NCBI GenBank assembly: GCA_963832725.1 | Contig: CAWHVG010000001.1 | Location: 124,001 to 188,000, forward strand | Source: JAEZBP01 sp963832725 | GTDB lineage: Bacteria > Myxococcota_A > Polyangia > Polyangiales > Sandaracinaceae | DNA length: 64,000 bases | Reading direction: 5' to 3' | Shown here: piece by piece, positions 36,611 through 45,417 of the stretch | Layout of the letters: each line of letters starts with the position of its first letter | Numbering within the stretch: the first letter of the stretch is position 1 | Translations under genes and position numbers: made by a program | The notes under the pieces: model-generated | The model's input: the letters and a program-made list of their open reading frames with translations, nothing else | What the model was told of the DNA's origin: nothing | Database searches by the model: none

Positions 36611-37723
36611 TCACTCCGAGCGGAGCAGGAGCTGGCGGACGCTGGCCGTGTTGACGGGGTGCTGGCCCTCGCTCCAATCGACAATCCAGGTCGCCGGCGC
36701 CTCGCCACGCCCTTGGCCGAAGAGCAGGTCCGGCGCGCTGTGCGGCGCCTGGTAGCCCTCGGGGTTGCGGCCGACCGCCGCCCGCGCCTGGCAGTCCGCG
36801 TAGCAGTAGAGCGCCTGCCCCGACTCTCCCCCCGGCACGTCCGAGGGCGGCTGGCAGGCCTCGGCCGCCCGCGTGCCCTGTTCGGCGCGCACGCGGATGA
36901 AGAGGTCCACCCGGCGCGCGTCCCGACACTGGCCCCGCCCGCGCTCGCCGCTCTGCCGCGCCGAGGTCGGGCAGCGCCCGCGCTGATCGAGCCAGTCGGA
37001 GCCGGCGCCAATCGCCGCCAGTTCGTAGTGGCTGTCCACCCGCGACTGCATCCCGCGCTCGAGCTGCTGGGCCGAGAACGCCGCCCGGCACCAGGACAGC
37101 CGCCCGTTCCAGAGGCCGGCGCGCTCCTCGTCGCTCGGCGGCTCCTCGGGCGCGCTCCAGCGGGCGTCGTCGGCCAGCGAGAGCTCGCTCTGGAGATCGG
37201 GACAGGGCTCTTGCAAGAACACACTGTCGGGCGCCAGCCGCTGCCGGTCGACGCTGCCGACGCTGACAATCTGCACGCCCTCGACGTACTGGCTCATCAA
37301 TCGGTCGAGCAGGTAGTGGCCGAGGATGCGACCGATGCACTCGAACGCCGTGTCGGCCGTTCCGCCGTCGCACGCGACCTGCCCGTCCGGCGGCGCGAGG
37401 TAGTGCCCGGACTGGAAGAGCGCGTCCGAACCGCACCACACGTGCCAGACCAAAGGATCGTCGCCGACGATCTGGATGGAGCAGGAATCGGTCAGCGCCT
37501 CGGCCACCTCGTCCACCGCCTGGAACGCCGCCGACACCGCCCGCGGGCTGAGCCCGGCCAGGCAGGTCTGCTCGGCGCGGCGGATGGTCGCGAGGTCGCC
37601 GGTGTCGGTGCGGCTCCAGCGGCTGGGGCTGAGCGACGCGACCGTCCGGCCTTCGGGCGCCGGATAGGTCGCCCGGCAGCCCGCCAGCGCGACGAGCGCC
37701 ATCAAGGCGGCGAGGCGGCGCAT
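36611..37723 (-). CDS. Lipoprotein of unknown function (Cys-rich)
   Basis: A 370-residue product: ATG with GGGAGG upstream, signal peptide with lipobox Leu-Ala-Gly-Cys (Cys at ~16). The mature part has about a dozen cysteines, suggesting disulphides, and no recognised catalytic motif. The start codon overlaps the stop of the larger secreted-protein gene by one base (TGATG), so the two are translationally coupled and likely functional partners. No family recognised. Confidence 0.7.
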   Translation of the reverse strand: MRRLAALMALVALAGCRATYPAPEGRTVASLSPSRWSRTDTGDLATIRRAEQTCLAGLSPRAVSAAFQAVDEVAEALTDSCSIQIVGDDPLVWHVWCGSDALFQSGHYLAPPDGQVACDGGTADTAFECIGRILGHYLLDRLMSQYVEGVQIVSVGSVDRQRLAPDSVFLQEPCPDLQSELSLADDARWSAPEEPPSDEERAGLWNGRLSWCRAAFSAQQLERGMQSRVDSHYELAAIGAGSDWLDQRGRCPTSARQSGERGRGQCRDARRVDLFIRVRAEQGTRAAEACQPPSDVPGGESGQALYCYADCQARAAVGRNPEGYQAPHSAPDLLFGQGRGEAPATWIVDWSEGQHPVNTASVRQLLLRSE

Positions 37724-40158
37724 CAGCGGCCTCCCGCCAGGTCGACCAGCGTCGCCAGGTTGATGCCGATGAAGAAGCTGACAATCGGGTTCTGGACCCC
37801 TGGGGTCGCCGTCTGGGCGGCGCCGTGCAGCATGCCGCCGATCGACAAGAAACGCGGCAGGTAGTCGGGGATGCCGAAGGTCAACGCCCACGAGAGCGCG
37901 ACGCCGAGGCGCGAGAGCTGCGCGCCGTACTCCCCCGTCGGATTCGCCGGGTCAACGGCAGTGGTGCCGGGGAACGCGGCCGCCGCGACCAGGTCGGCTC
38001 CGACGTCGAACGACACCCAGCGCTGCCCGGGCGTGAGCCGGAACCAGGCCACCGGAAGCGCGAGGCCGATGGCGGCCGGGTCGTTGGCGAAGACGACGAG
38101 CTGCGTGTCGCCGAGGAGGCCGACCTCCATCCCGAGGAAATCGGCGGCCGTGACGTTGACCAGCGCCCGGCTCGGCCGGACCCGGAAGGTGGCCTGCGCC
38201 AAGCACTGGGCGGGCGCGTCGTCGCCCGCCACCGAGAGCAGGTAGACGGTGAAGGTCGAGTCCGGCATCAGGCTGTCGACGTCGAGCGGCCGCTCCGCGC
38301 GCAGCTCGCCGTAGTTCGCGGTCGGGCAAGCCGGGTGGCTCCAGCTCGGCGTGCGCGACGAGTAGGCGACCACCGCGGGGCCGCGCGCGCCTTCGAAGTC
38401 GCCCTGCACGCCCTCGAGGAGCGGCACGTCCTGCGTGACCTGCACCGGCGCGTCGCTCGAAGCGTCGATCGCCGCCGCCACCTGCGGCGAGGTCGAGAGC
38501 CGAAACGCCAGCTCCTGGCGGGCGTCGACGAACGCGAAGACCTCCTCCTCGTCGTGCTCGAGCGCGCGCCACGGGCAGACGCCCTCGCTCTCGCGTTGGC
38601 CATCCGCTCCTCGGCCGCCCTCCCCTCGGCTGCACTGCATCGCGCTGGCGGGCGCGCCGGTATAGAGGCCGACCGGATGCCACTCGCGCTGGGGATCGAT
38701 CACGGCCATCCGCAGCCGCGCCAGCGCCTGCCGCGAGGTGCAGCTCTCGCCGCCGCTCTGGCGGACCTCGAGCAGGCCCGAGCGCTCGAGCACAATCTCG
38801 CCGTCCTCGCCCTGCGTCAGCGGCTGATCGTCGAGCAGGACGCAGAGCCCGTCCCCCTCCACGTGGATGCGATCGCCGGCGACGGCCATCCGGTAGGGCG
38901 CGTGCTCCGCGCTCGCCGCGTCGGGCAGCGCGAAGCACTCCGGGCTCTCTCCTTCGGTGTGCCGCGCGCCGTTCGCGCCCATCACCTGGATCCCGTGCTT
39001 CAGGCAGAACCGGGCCGGCGTGGCCGCGTGGGTCTGGGCGAACACCGAGAGGCCGCCGAGGGCAGCGCAGCTCCCCGCGTCCGGCACCGCCGAGCCGATG
39101 GCCGCCGGATGCGCGTCGAGGTAGCTCGGCGCGAGGCAGACCGCGAGATCGGCGAAGATGGCGCGCCAGTCGGAGGGCGTCGGCGCCAGCGCGTCGCCCG
39201 CGTCGCCGTAGACGGCGCGCATGTGCTGGCGGATGGGCGCGTCGGGCAGCCGCACCGCCGCCGGATCGCCGGCCTCGAGCCGGATGGGCGCGAGGACCCG
39301 CGGCGGCCCGCTCGCGTCGCTCGTGTCGGCCAGCCAGAGCAGGCCCGCGTCCGAGGCGGTGCGCACCTCCGGCCAGAGCAGCTCCTCGCCGAGCGCGGCC
39401 TCGGTCGGCTGGAGCAGGAGCCCCGGCGAGCCGGGCGCGAAGCTCGCGGCCAGGAGCGGCGAGACCCCGGACGGCGGCGCCTCCGCCTCGAGCCCGACGC
39501 GGTGGAGGTGGTTCGCGAGCGGCGTGACCACACGCTGGCTGCGGAAGACGCCGATGCGCAGGCCCACGGCGCTGCCGGGCCGCGCCGCGTAGATGCTCCA
39601 GTCGCCCGCGGGCAGCTCGAGCCCCGTCTGCGAGGTGCCGAGGGTGTGCTCCGCCGCCCCGCTCGAGAGGCGCTGCTGCCGGGCGCCCGAGAGCGCCCTC
39701 AGCTCGACGTGCTCCCCGTCGCAGCCGCTACCGGCCCGCTCGATGCGGAAGCTCTCCCCACCGGCGCTCGGCACGACCCGGAACGCGAGCTGCTCCTCGA
39801 GCAGATAGTGCGCGCAGTAGCGCAGCATCAGCGACTGTTGCGCCGGCTCCGCGCCGCGGCGCGCGCCCGCCGGCCGGCCGAGGAGCACGCGGGGATCGCC
39901 GCTCGCCCGAGCGCCCGAGGATGCGCGCTGGAAGGCCTCGAGAAAGTCCGTGTCGCGCCCCGCGAGCGGACCCGGCGGCACCCAGGGCCCTTCGGCGGCC
40001 ACCGCGTACTCGCAGCCGGCCGAGAGCCGCACCGTCGTGTCGATGCCGACCACGTGCTGGCCGCGGGAGGCGTCGCCGTCGACGGAGAAGCAGGCGTCCT
40101 GCGCGTGGGCCACGTTGGCCGCGCCCAGGAGAAGGAGGATGAGCATCGAGCGTGTCAT
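37723..40158 (-). CDS. Large secreted protein of unknown function
   Basis: An 811-residue protein with a classic signal peptide (cleavage after Ala-His-Ala, ~residue 19) and a beta-rich mature domain with paired cysteines. The C-terminal ~120 residues are hydrophobic (Ala-Leu-Ser-Trp-Ala-Leu-Thr-Phe-Gly..., Pro-Ile-Val-Ser-Phe-Phe-Ile-Gly-Ile-Asn-Leu) and could be membrane-associated or a small barrel-like end. Co-transcribed with the Cys-rich lipoprotein downstream; divergent from the DUF2254-like gene. No homologous family is recognised. Confidence 0.65.
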   Translation of the reverse strand: MTRSMLILLLLGAANVAHAQDACFSVDGDASRGQHVVGIDTTVRLSAGCEYAVAAEGPWVPPGPLAGRDTDFLEAFQRASSGARASGDPRVLLGRPAGARRGAEPAQQSLMLRYCAHYLLEEQLAFRVVPSAGGESFRIERAGSGCDGEHVELRALSGARQQRLSSGAAEHTLGTSQTGLELPAGDWSIYAARPGSAVGLRIGVFRSQRVVTPLANHLHRVGLEAEAPPSGVSPLLAASFAPGSPGLLLQPTEAALGEELLWPEVRTASDAGLLWLADTSDASGPPRVLAPIRLEAGDPAAVRLPDAPIRQHMRAVYGDAGDALAPTPSDWRAIFADLAVCLAPSYLDAHPAAIGSAVPDAGSCAALGGLSVFAQTHAATPARFCLKHGIQVMGANGARHTEGESPECFALPDAASAEHAPYRMAVAGDRIHVEGDGLCVLLDDQPLTQGEDGEIVLERSGLLEVRQSGGESCTSRQALARLRMAVIDPQREWHPVGLYTGAPASAMQCSRGEGGRGADGQRESEGVCPWRALEHDEEEVFAFVDARQELAFRLSTSPQVAAAIDASSDAPVQVTQDVPLLEGVQGDFEGARGPAVVAYSSRTPSWSHPACPTANYGELRAERPLDVDSLMPDSTFTVYLLSVAGDDAPAQCLAQATFRVRPSRALVNVTAADFLGMEVGLLGDTQLVVFANDPAAIGLALPVAWFRLTPGQRWVSFDVGADLVAAAAFPGTTAVDPANPTGEYGAQLSRLGVALSWALTFGIPDYLPRFLSIGGMLHGAAQTATPGVQNPIVSFFIGINLATLVDLAGGR

Positions 40159-40280
40159 GGGTGGGCGCTATCATCGCGACTTCGCACGGCACCGCAAGCC
40201 GGGAAGCCCCCTCGCCCGCCCCGGTGGCCCACGTACGCCTTTCGGCGGGAGTGCCCCCCGTCCTATCCTCCCGCGCAGGC

Positions 40281-41888
40281 ATGGCTCGACGGACCACGAA
40301 CCGAGGGACGCCCCGCCCGGCGGCGGTGCTGCCCACCTTGATGCTCAGCTCCGCCGCGCTCCTGGTGTTCTGGGGCTTCTACACCCTCGACCACTACGTC
40401 ACGGGCGGCGCGCCGGATCTGCACCCCGCCACGCCGATCGATCGCTACCTCCACTTCGATCCGCAGAGCATCACCGACGCCGTCAGCTCGCTGGCCGGCA
40501 TGATCGCCGCCGTCTTCGGCATCGTGATCACGGTCGTCAGCATCATCGTGCAGCTCTCCGCCGACCGCTACACGGGCGTGGCGCGCATGTTCTTGCGCGA
40601 CCGCACCAACCAGGCGGTGATGGCGTTCTATCTGATCGCCTGCGTGGCCGGCGTGTGGCTGAGCGTCTCGATCCACCGCGACTACGTCCCTCGGGCGGCG
40701 CTCTTGGCCATGATGATCGCGACGACGGCCGGCCTCGTCGTGATGGCGCCCTACTTCGGCTACGTCTTCTGGTTCCTCGAGCCGATGAACATCGTCTCGC
40801 GCATCCGCAGCCAGGCCGTCCGGACCGTCAGCCGCGGCGCAGGTGATCCCATCCAGTGCCACCAGGCGCAGGCGGCGACGCTGACGGCGATGGAGGAGCT
40901 GACCGACATCACCAGCAACTCCATCTCCGGCAAGGACAAGATCATCGCCAGCGGCGCGGTCGACGCGCTCAAGGACTTCGCGCTCGCCTACCTGGAGCTC
41001 AAGCCGAAGGTCGCCGAGCGCTGGTTCGACATCGGCCCGGGCATCGAGGACAACCCGGACTTCGTGGCGATGGACCCGGAGTCGCTGCGCGATCTCGTGG
41101 CGCGCCGCACCTGGGTCGAGTGGAAGGTGATGCGGCAGTACCTCGGCATCTACAACGAGGCGCTCGCCGCGATGCGGGACATCGACTACCTCATCGCGAT
41201 CGACACCCGCTACATCGGCGAAGCGGCGGCCCAGGCGGGCGACGACGAGCTCGTGAAGCTGGTCTACCGCTTCATGAACTCCTACCTGCGCGCCACCCTC
41301 AACGCGCGCGACGTCCGCACGGCCTACAACGTGCTGAACCAGTACCGGCTGCTCACCCAGGCGATGCTGCTCGAGGGCTACCGCGACATCGCCGTCGAGG
41401 CGGTCGGGTACATGAGCTACTACGGCCACACCAGCTTCGACATGAACCTCACCTTCGTCACCGAGACCATCGCCTACGACATGGCCTCGCTCTGCGAGTA
41501 CGCCCACGAGCTGAAGGTCCCGCAGGAAGAGAAGATGCTGCGGCTCTTCCTGGACCTCGACCAGCCGCTGCGCACGCGCAGCCAGGAGAAGGCGCTGCTC
41601 GGCGTCCGCAAGGCGCAGGCGAAGCTGGCCTCCTACTATCTGGCGCGCGGCGAAGAAGAGAAGGCCCGCGGGATCTCCCGCGACATGGAGGCCGAGCCGG
41701 CCGAGCGCCTCTTGGCCATCCGCCGCTCGCTGGAGTCGGTGACGACCAAGGACTTCTGGGAGATCACCGACCGCGGCCGCAACTTCGAGTACATGCCGGC
41801 CGAGCAGCGCGCCTACCTCGCGACCTTCTTCGACTGGCTGAACGTGCGCCGGGCGTCCGATCCCGGCGAGCACGCCGAGGCGGAGTAG
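40281..41888 (+). CDS. DUF2254-like polytopic membrane protein
   Basis: A 535-residue protein with four hydrophobic helices in the first ~180 residues (a Leu-rich helix at ~20-40, then Ile/Val-rich helices around 85-105, 120-140 and 150-175). Between helices 2 and 3 is Val-Gln-Leu-Ser-Ala-Asp-Arg-Tyr-Thr-Gly-Val-Ala-Arg-Met-Phe-Leu-Arg-Asp, similar to the DUF2254 signature after its second helix. The C-terminal ~340 residues are soluble, alpha-helical and rich in Tyr/Ala/Glu. The role is unknown; DUF2254 proteins are predicted inner-membrane proteins. The ATG precedes the first helix by ~15 basic residues. Confidence 0.7.
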   Translation: MARRTTNRGTPRPAAVLPTLMLSSAALLVFWGFYTLDHYVTGGAPDLHPATPIDRYLHFDPQSITDAVSSLAGMIAAVFGIVITVVSIIVQLSADRYTGVARMFLRDRTNQAVMAFYLIACVAGVWLSVSIHRDYVPRAALLAMMIATTAGLVVMAPYFGYVFWFLEPMNIVSRIRSQAVRTVSRGAGDPIQCHQAQAATLTAMEELTDITSNSISGKDKIIASGAVDALKDFALAYLELKPKVAERWFDIGPGIEDNPDFVAMDPESLRDLVARRTWVEWKVMRQYLGIYNEALAAMRDIDYLIAIDTRYIGEAAAQAGDDELVKLVYRFMNSYLRATLNARDVRTAYNVLNQYRLLTQAMLLEGYRDIAVEAVGYMSYYGHTSFDMNLTFVTETIAYDMASLCEYAHELKVPQEEKMLRLFLDLDQPLRTRSQEKALLGVRKAQAKLASYYLARGEEEKARGISRDMEAEPAERLLAIRRSLESVTTKDFWEITDRGRNFEYMPAEQRAYLATFFDWLNVRRASDPGEHAEAE

Positions 41889-41923
41889 CGCGCGACCCTC
41901 ACCCCCTTCCGCCGGACGCGCCG

Positions 41924-42553
41924 ATGTGCGACTCCGTCTCGGTGGAGCCGACGATCCGGCACGGCACGGCCACGGACGCCGACGCGATCCTGCGCGTGCT
42001 GGAGCGCGCGCTCGCGGACGATCCTTTCGTGTGCTGGCTGGCGCGCTCGCAGCCGCGGGCCGTCCGCACCTACCTCGGGCTCATGGTGCGCCGCATCGCG
42101 CTCCCGAAAGGCGTGGTGCACCTGGCGATGCTCGGCGACGAGGTCGCGTCCGTCGCGCTCTGGGCCCCTCCGAACACCTTCGAGCTGACGGCGGGCGAGA
42201 GCCTGCGCCTCTTGCCCACCATGGTCTCGGTGATCGGCGCCTTCCGCTTCTCGCGGGTAGCCAACGCGCTCGGCGAGGTGGAGCGCGCCCGCCCGCCCGA
42301 GCCGCGCTGGCTGCTCACGCTCCTCGGCACGCTGCCGGAGCGGCGGGACCGAGGGCTGGCGAGCGCCACGCTGGCGCCGGCGCTGGCGCGCTGCGATGCC
42401 GAGCACACGGTGGCGGTCTGCGAGACCAGCCGTCCGGAGAACCTGCGCTTCTACGAACGCCACGGGTTCGCCGTGACCGGTGAGCGGCCCCTCGCGCCGA
42501 GAGGGCCGCCGAGCTGGACGCTCTGTCGCGAGCCGCGGCGCGCGCCCACCTGA
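41924..42553 (+). CDS. GNAT-family N-acetyltransferase
   Basis: A 209-residue GNAT protein. The acetyl-CoA loop reads Arg-Arg-Asp-Arg-Gly-Leu-Ala (about residue 145) and the C-terminal Asn-Leu-Arg-Phe-Tyr-Glu-Arg-His-Gly-Phe motif is intact. Layout resembles the smaller acetyltransferases acting on amines or antibiotics. It starts 35 bases after the DUF2254-like gene, so probably the same transcript. Substrate unknown. Confidence 0.88.
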   Translation: MCDSVSVEPTIRHGTATDADAILRVLERALADDPFVCWLARSQPRAVRTYLGLMVRRIALPKGVVHLAMLGDEVASVALWAPPNTFELTAGESLRLLPTMVSVIGAFRFSRVANALGEVERARPPEPRWLLTLLGTLPERRDRGLASATLAPALARCDAEHTVAVCETSRPENLRFYERHGFAVTGERPLAPRGPPSWTLCREPRRAPT

Positions 42554-42573
42554 AGCGCGGAGACCTCGAGCTC

Positions 42574-42620
42574 GCCTCCGAATCCGATGAGGACGGAGCC
42601 CGCACCGTCACGCCCGCGTC
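42574..42620 (-). pseudogene. Remnant of a duplicated lipoprotein 3' end
   Basis: This stretch repeats the last codons of the lipoprotein gene ending at 42668, with the same shared core (accgtcacgcccgcg), but lacks its stop and has indels. It looks like a fragment of a third, lost paralogue or a partial tandem duplication. Confidence 0.4.
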
Positions 42621-42667
42621 GTGCCTCGATCGCGGGCTCGGTTCGCTCGAGCGAGAGACCTCGAGCC

Positions 42668-43582
42668 TCAGATGAGAACGGGAGCTACCACCGTCACGCC
42701 CGCGCCCCAGAACTGCGAAGCGCCGGTCGACGTGGTGACGACCTGCCCGGCGCCGGTCGTGCGGTCGATCTTGATGAGCTGCCCGGAGTTCGAGAAGCCG
42801 TAGACGTTCCGGCCCCAGTAGGCGAGGCCGAAGATCTGCGTGAAGTCCTCGCTCGAGCTCCGCACGGGACCGACCACCGTGACCACGCTGCTCCCGTCGC
42901 GGGCGAAGAGGATGCGGGCGAGCACGTCGCTCGGGTAGTCGCTCCGCTTGAGCGTGGCGAACGTGCCGAGGCCGGCGATGCTGACGATGTCGCCGCTCGA
43001 CGCCCAGCCGTCCGGGTACATCCCCAGCATCGTCGTGTGCGCGTTGGTCGTGTTCACCTGGTAGTAGACGCCCGAGTTCGTGGCCCCGATGAGGATCTCC
43101 GTCCCGTCGGGGCTCTCCTCCGGCGCGAGGAAGCTGAGCGCGAAGAGCTGCTCGCTGTGGCTCAACCCGAAGTCGCCGACCATGGTCGCGGTGGCGGTCA
43201 TGGGATCGACCTGGAAGAGCGCGCTGTTGCTCGAGGTGTAGACGTTCCCCTCCGAGTCGACGGCGAGATCGAGCATGTTGGGCGCCGCGTCGCCGGCGGG
43301 CGTCATGAAGGGCCCGACCTCGGTGACCGTGTTGGTGTAGGGCGAGAACGTGTAGAGCGTGTCGGGCGAGTGCGCGTAGATCAGCACGTTGCTGTAGTCG
43401 GGGCCGGCATCGGGCCGCGGACCACTGTCCGGCCGACCCGCATCGGGCGTCGGCGGGGCCGCGTCGGCGGTACCCCCGCCGTCCCCGTTCAGCGACGCGT
43501 CGGTGGTGGGGATGAGGGTGCGCGTGGAGCACCCCGCGAAGACCACCGCGAAGGCGGCCAAGGAAAAGGACAGCGTACGCAT
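42668..43582 (-). CDS. Lipoprotein with beta-propeller-like C-terminal domain
   Basis: A 304-residue protein: signal peptide with lipobox Phe-Ala-Gly-Cys, a Gly/Asp/Ala/Pro linker, then a ~240-residue repeat-rich beta domain with recurrent Asp-Pro/Asp-Ser-Asp-Gly and Leu-Phe-x-Ile/Val-Asp blades, as in sugar- or metal-binding beta-propellers. The ATG at 43582 has GGAG nearby. It is homologous to the next gene upstream (43713-44777), probably by tandem duplication. Function unknown, likely surface-exposed. Confidence 0.75.
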   Translation of the reverse strand: MRTLSFSLAAFAVVFAGCSTRTLIPTTDASLNGDGGGTADAAPPTPDAGRPDSGPRPDAGPDYSNVLIYAHSPDTLYTFSPYTNTVTEVGPFMTPAGDAAPNMLDLAVDSEGNVYTSSNSALFQVDPMTATATMVGDFGLSHSEQLFALSFLAPEESPDGTEILIGATNSGVYYQVNTTNAHTTMLGMYPDGWASSGDIVSIAGLGTFATLKRSDYPSDVLARILFARDGSSVVTVVGPVRSSSEDFTQIFGLAYWGRNVYGFSNSGQLIKIDRTTGAGQVVTTSTGASQFWGAGVTVVAPVLI

Positions 43583-43712
43583 ACGAAGCGCTCCCGAGTG
43601 CGAGGCGACCATTGAATGACACACCTCGGGTCACCGGAGCAACCGAACCGGGCCCCCGTCGTGCGTGACAATCCTGCGTCGCCGGGCAGCTCGGACGGAC
43701 CCCTCCGTGCCC

Positions 43713-44777
43713 TCAGCGCGCCGCGGCGCCGCCAATCTCGACCCTGAGGCCCGCGCGGAGGACCCTGCCCGCGCCCGTCGCCACGTCGATCCGGACGAGC
43801 TGCCCGTTGCACGTCAGCCCGTAGAGCGTGTCGCCGAAGGGCGCGAGCCCCCACACGCAGGGCACGCCGACATCGCCGACCCGCGTCGCGGCGCTTCCGT
43901 CGAGCGCCGCCTCGAAGAGCGAGTCCGGCTCCGTCCTGCTGTTGGGCGTCTGGGTCGCGGTCACGTAGAGCCGCCCGGCGATGAACGCGATGTCCCCGCT
44001 CGCCGACCAGCCCGGCGGGAAGCCGCCCACCCGGGTCACGGCGCCCGTGTCGGGGTCGAGGCGCGCGATGGAGCGGACGCCCGCGCCGTAGAGCCCGCTC
44101 CCGTCGGGCGCGACCTCCAGCGCCACCAGCCGGTCGGTGAGATCGACGATCCAGTGCGCGTGGCCGGTGGCGATGTCGATCTGGAAGAGCGAGGAGCGGT
44201 TCACGCCGAAGAGGCGCCCGTCCGGATCGAGCGCGATGTCCGTCAGCGAGACGTCGGTCGGGGCGATGCGGTGCAGGTCACCGCTCGGCAGATCCACGTC
44301 GTAGAGCGCGTCCGGATCGTGGACCAGCGCCCGCGCCACGCAGCCGCGCGTCGCGTCGCAGCGGTAGCTCACCGGGCAGCTCGCGTCGTTCGGCGTGTGG
44401 GTACAGCCGGCCATGCTCTCGTCGCAGGCGTCGTCCGTGCAGGCCACTCCGTCGTCGCACGAGGGCGGCGCGCTCACGCAGCCGTTCACGAGATCGCAGC
44501 GCTCCGGCCCGCTGCAGAAGAGCCCGTCGTCGCACGCGGAGTCCATCCCCTGGTGCTCGCAGCGCTGCGCCCGGCAGCGGTCGTGCGTGCAGGCGATGCC
44601 GTCGTCGCAGTCCTGGTCGTGGAAGCACTCGGGCGGTGGCGCGTCGAAGGTGCCCCCGTCGCGCCAGACCTCGTCGAGCCCGGTGCGGGCGCCACACCCG
44701 CCCAACCCGAGCGAGCACAGCCCGAGCGAGCACAGCCCGAAAGCGCACCCGAAGAGCCAAAGACGCCGCCAAGCCAT
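43713..44777 (-). CDS. Cys-rich lipoprotein with beta-propeller-like domain
   Basis: A 354-residue protein. The signal peptide has an unusual duplicated Leu-Cys-Ser-Leu-Gly core, then lipobox Leu-Gly-Gly-Cys. A ~110-residue Cys-rich part with repeated Cys-x-Asp-Gly-Ile/Val-Ala-Cys-Thr motifs resembles the Cys-rich modules common in myxobacterial surface proteins. The C-terminal ~230 residues match the propeller-like domain of the downstream paralogue. Divergent from greB over an 80-base gap. Confidence 0.78.
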   Translation of the reverse strand: MAWRRLWLFGCAFGLCSLGLCSLGLGGCGARTGLDEVWRDGGTFDAPPPECFHDQDCDDGIACTHDRCRAQRCEHQGMDSACDDGLFCSGPERCDLVNGCVSAPPSCDDGVACTDDACDESMAGCTHTPNDASCPVSYRCDATRGCVARALVHDPDALYDVDLPSGDLHRIAPTDVSLTDIALDPDGRLFGVNRSSLFQIDIATGHAHWIVDLTDRLVALEVAPDGSGLYGAGVRSIARLDPDTGAVTRVGGFPPGWSASGDIAFIAGRLYVTATQTPNSRTEPDSLFEAALDGSAATRVGDVGVPCVWGLAPFGDTLYGLTCNGQLVRIDVATGAGRVLRAGLRVEIGGAAAR

Positions 44778-44856
44778 CGGCGGCGAAGGTAGTCGACGGA
44801 GACGACGGCGGCGAGCCGATGGACGTTTGCGCCGCGGCGCGTAAGCTCCGCCGTCC

Positions 44857-45333
44857 ATGGCCGAAGCTCGACCGCAGTACATGACGCCCGACGGGCACGA
44901 CGACCTGATCGCGGAGCTGGCGCGCCTCGGCCAAGAGCGCCACCGCGTCGTCCAAGGCGTGGCCGACGCAGCCGCCGAGGGCGACCGCTCCGAGAACGCC
45001 GAGTACATCTACGGCAAGAAGCGCCTGCGCGAGATCGACCGGCGCATGCGCTTCCTGAAGAAGACCCTCGACGCGGCCGTCGTCGTCGACCCCAAGCAGG
45101 ATCGGGGCGACCGCGTCTTCTTCGGCGCCACCGTCGTCCTCGAGTCGGAGAGCGGCGAGGAGCTCACCTATCAGCTCGTCGGCGAGCACGAGACCGACGC
45201 CGGCCGCGGCCGCATCAGCTACCGCTCGCCCGTAGGCACCGCGCTGATGCGCAAGAACGTCGACGACGAGGTCGCGGTCGAGACCCCGAGCGGGACCCGC
45301 CGCCTCACCATCGTCGACGTTCGCTACGAGTGA
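44857..45333 (+). CDS. greB: Transcription elongation factor GreB
   Basis: A 158-residue Gre factor that rescues backtracked RNA polymerase by stimulating transcript cleavage. The N-terminal coiled coil is clear, with the acidic tip Asp-Arg-Ser-Glu-Asn-Ala-Glu-Tyr-Ile-Tyr-Gly-Lys-Lys-Arg characteristic of GreB (rather than GreA), followed by a C-terminal FKBP-like domain with Ser-Pro-Val-Gly-Thr-Ala-Leu. Monocistronic by spacing. Confidence 0.93.
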   Translation: MAEARPQYMTPDGHDDLIAELARLGQERHRVVQGVADAAAEGDRSENAEYIYGKKRLREIDRRMRFLKKTLDAAVVVDPKQDRGDRVFFGATVVLESESGEELTYQLVGEHETDAGRGRISYRSPVGTALMRKNVDDEVAVETPSGTRRLTIVDVRYE

Positions 45334-45375
45334 GCGAGCGAGCTCGACGCGAATTGGCCCTCGGCCGGAAGCGTT

Positions 45376-45392
45376 TTGTTGCACCGCAGCAA
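45376..45392. promoter_or_regulatory. Candidate PhaR-type operator upstream of phaZ
   Basis: The 17-base near-palindrome TTGTTGCACCGCAGCAA sits 26 bases before the phaZ start. It fits the TGC-N3-GCA core reported for PhaR regulators of PHB genes (CTGC-N3/4-GCAG) with one mismatch. The surrounding ~40 bases are less GC-rich than the flanks. Whether a PhaR exists in this genome is unknown. Confidence 0.45.
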
Positions 45393-45417
45393 AGCACCGC
45401 GCATGATGGGGCCTCGC

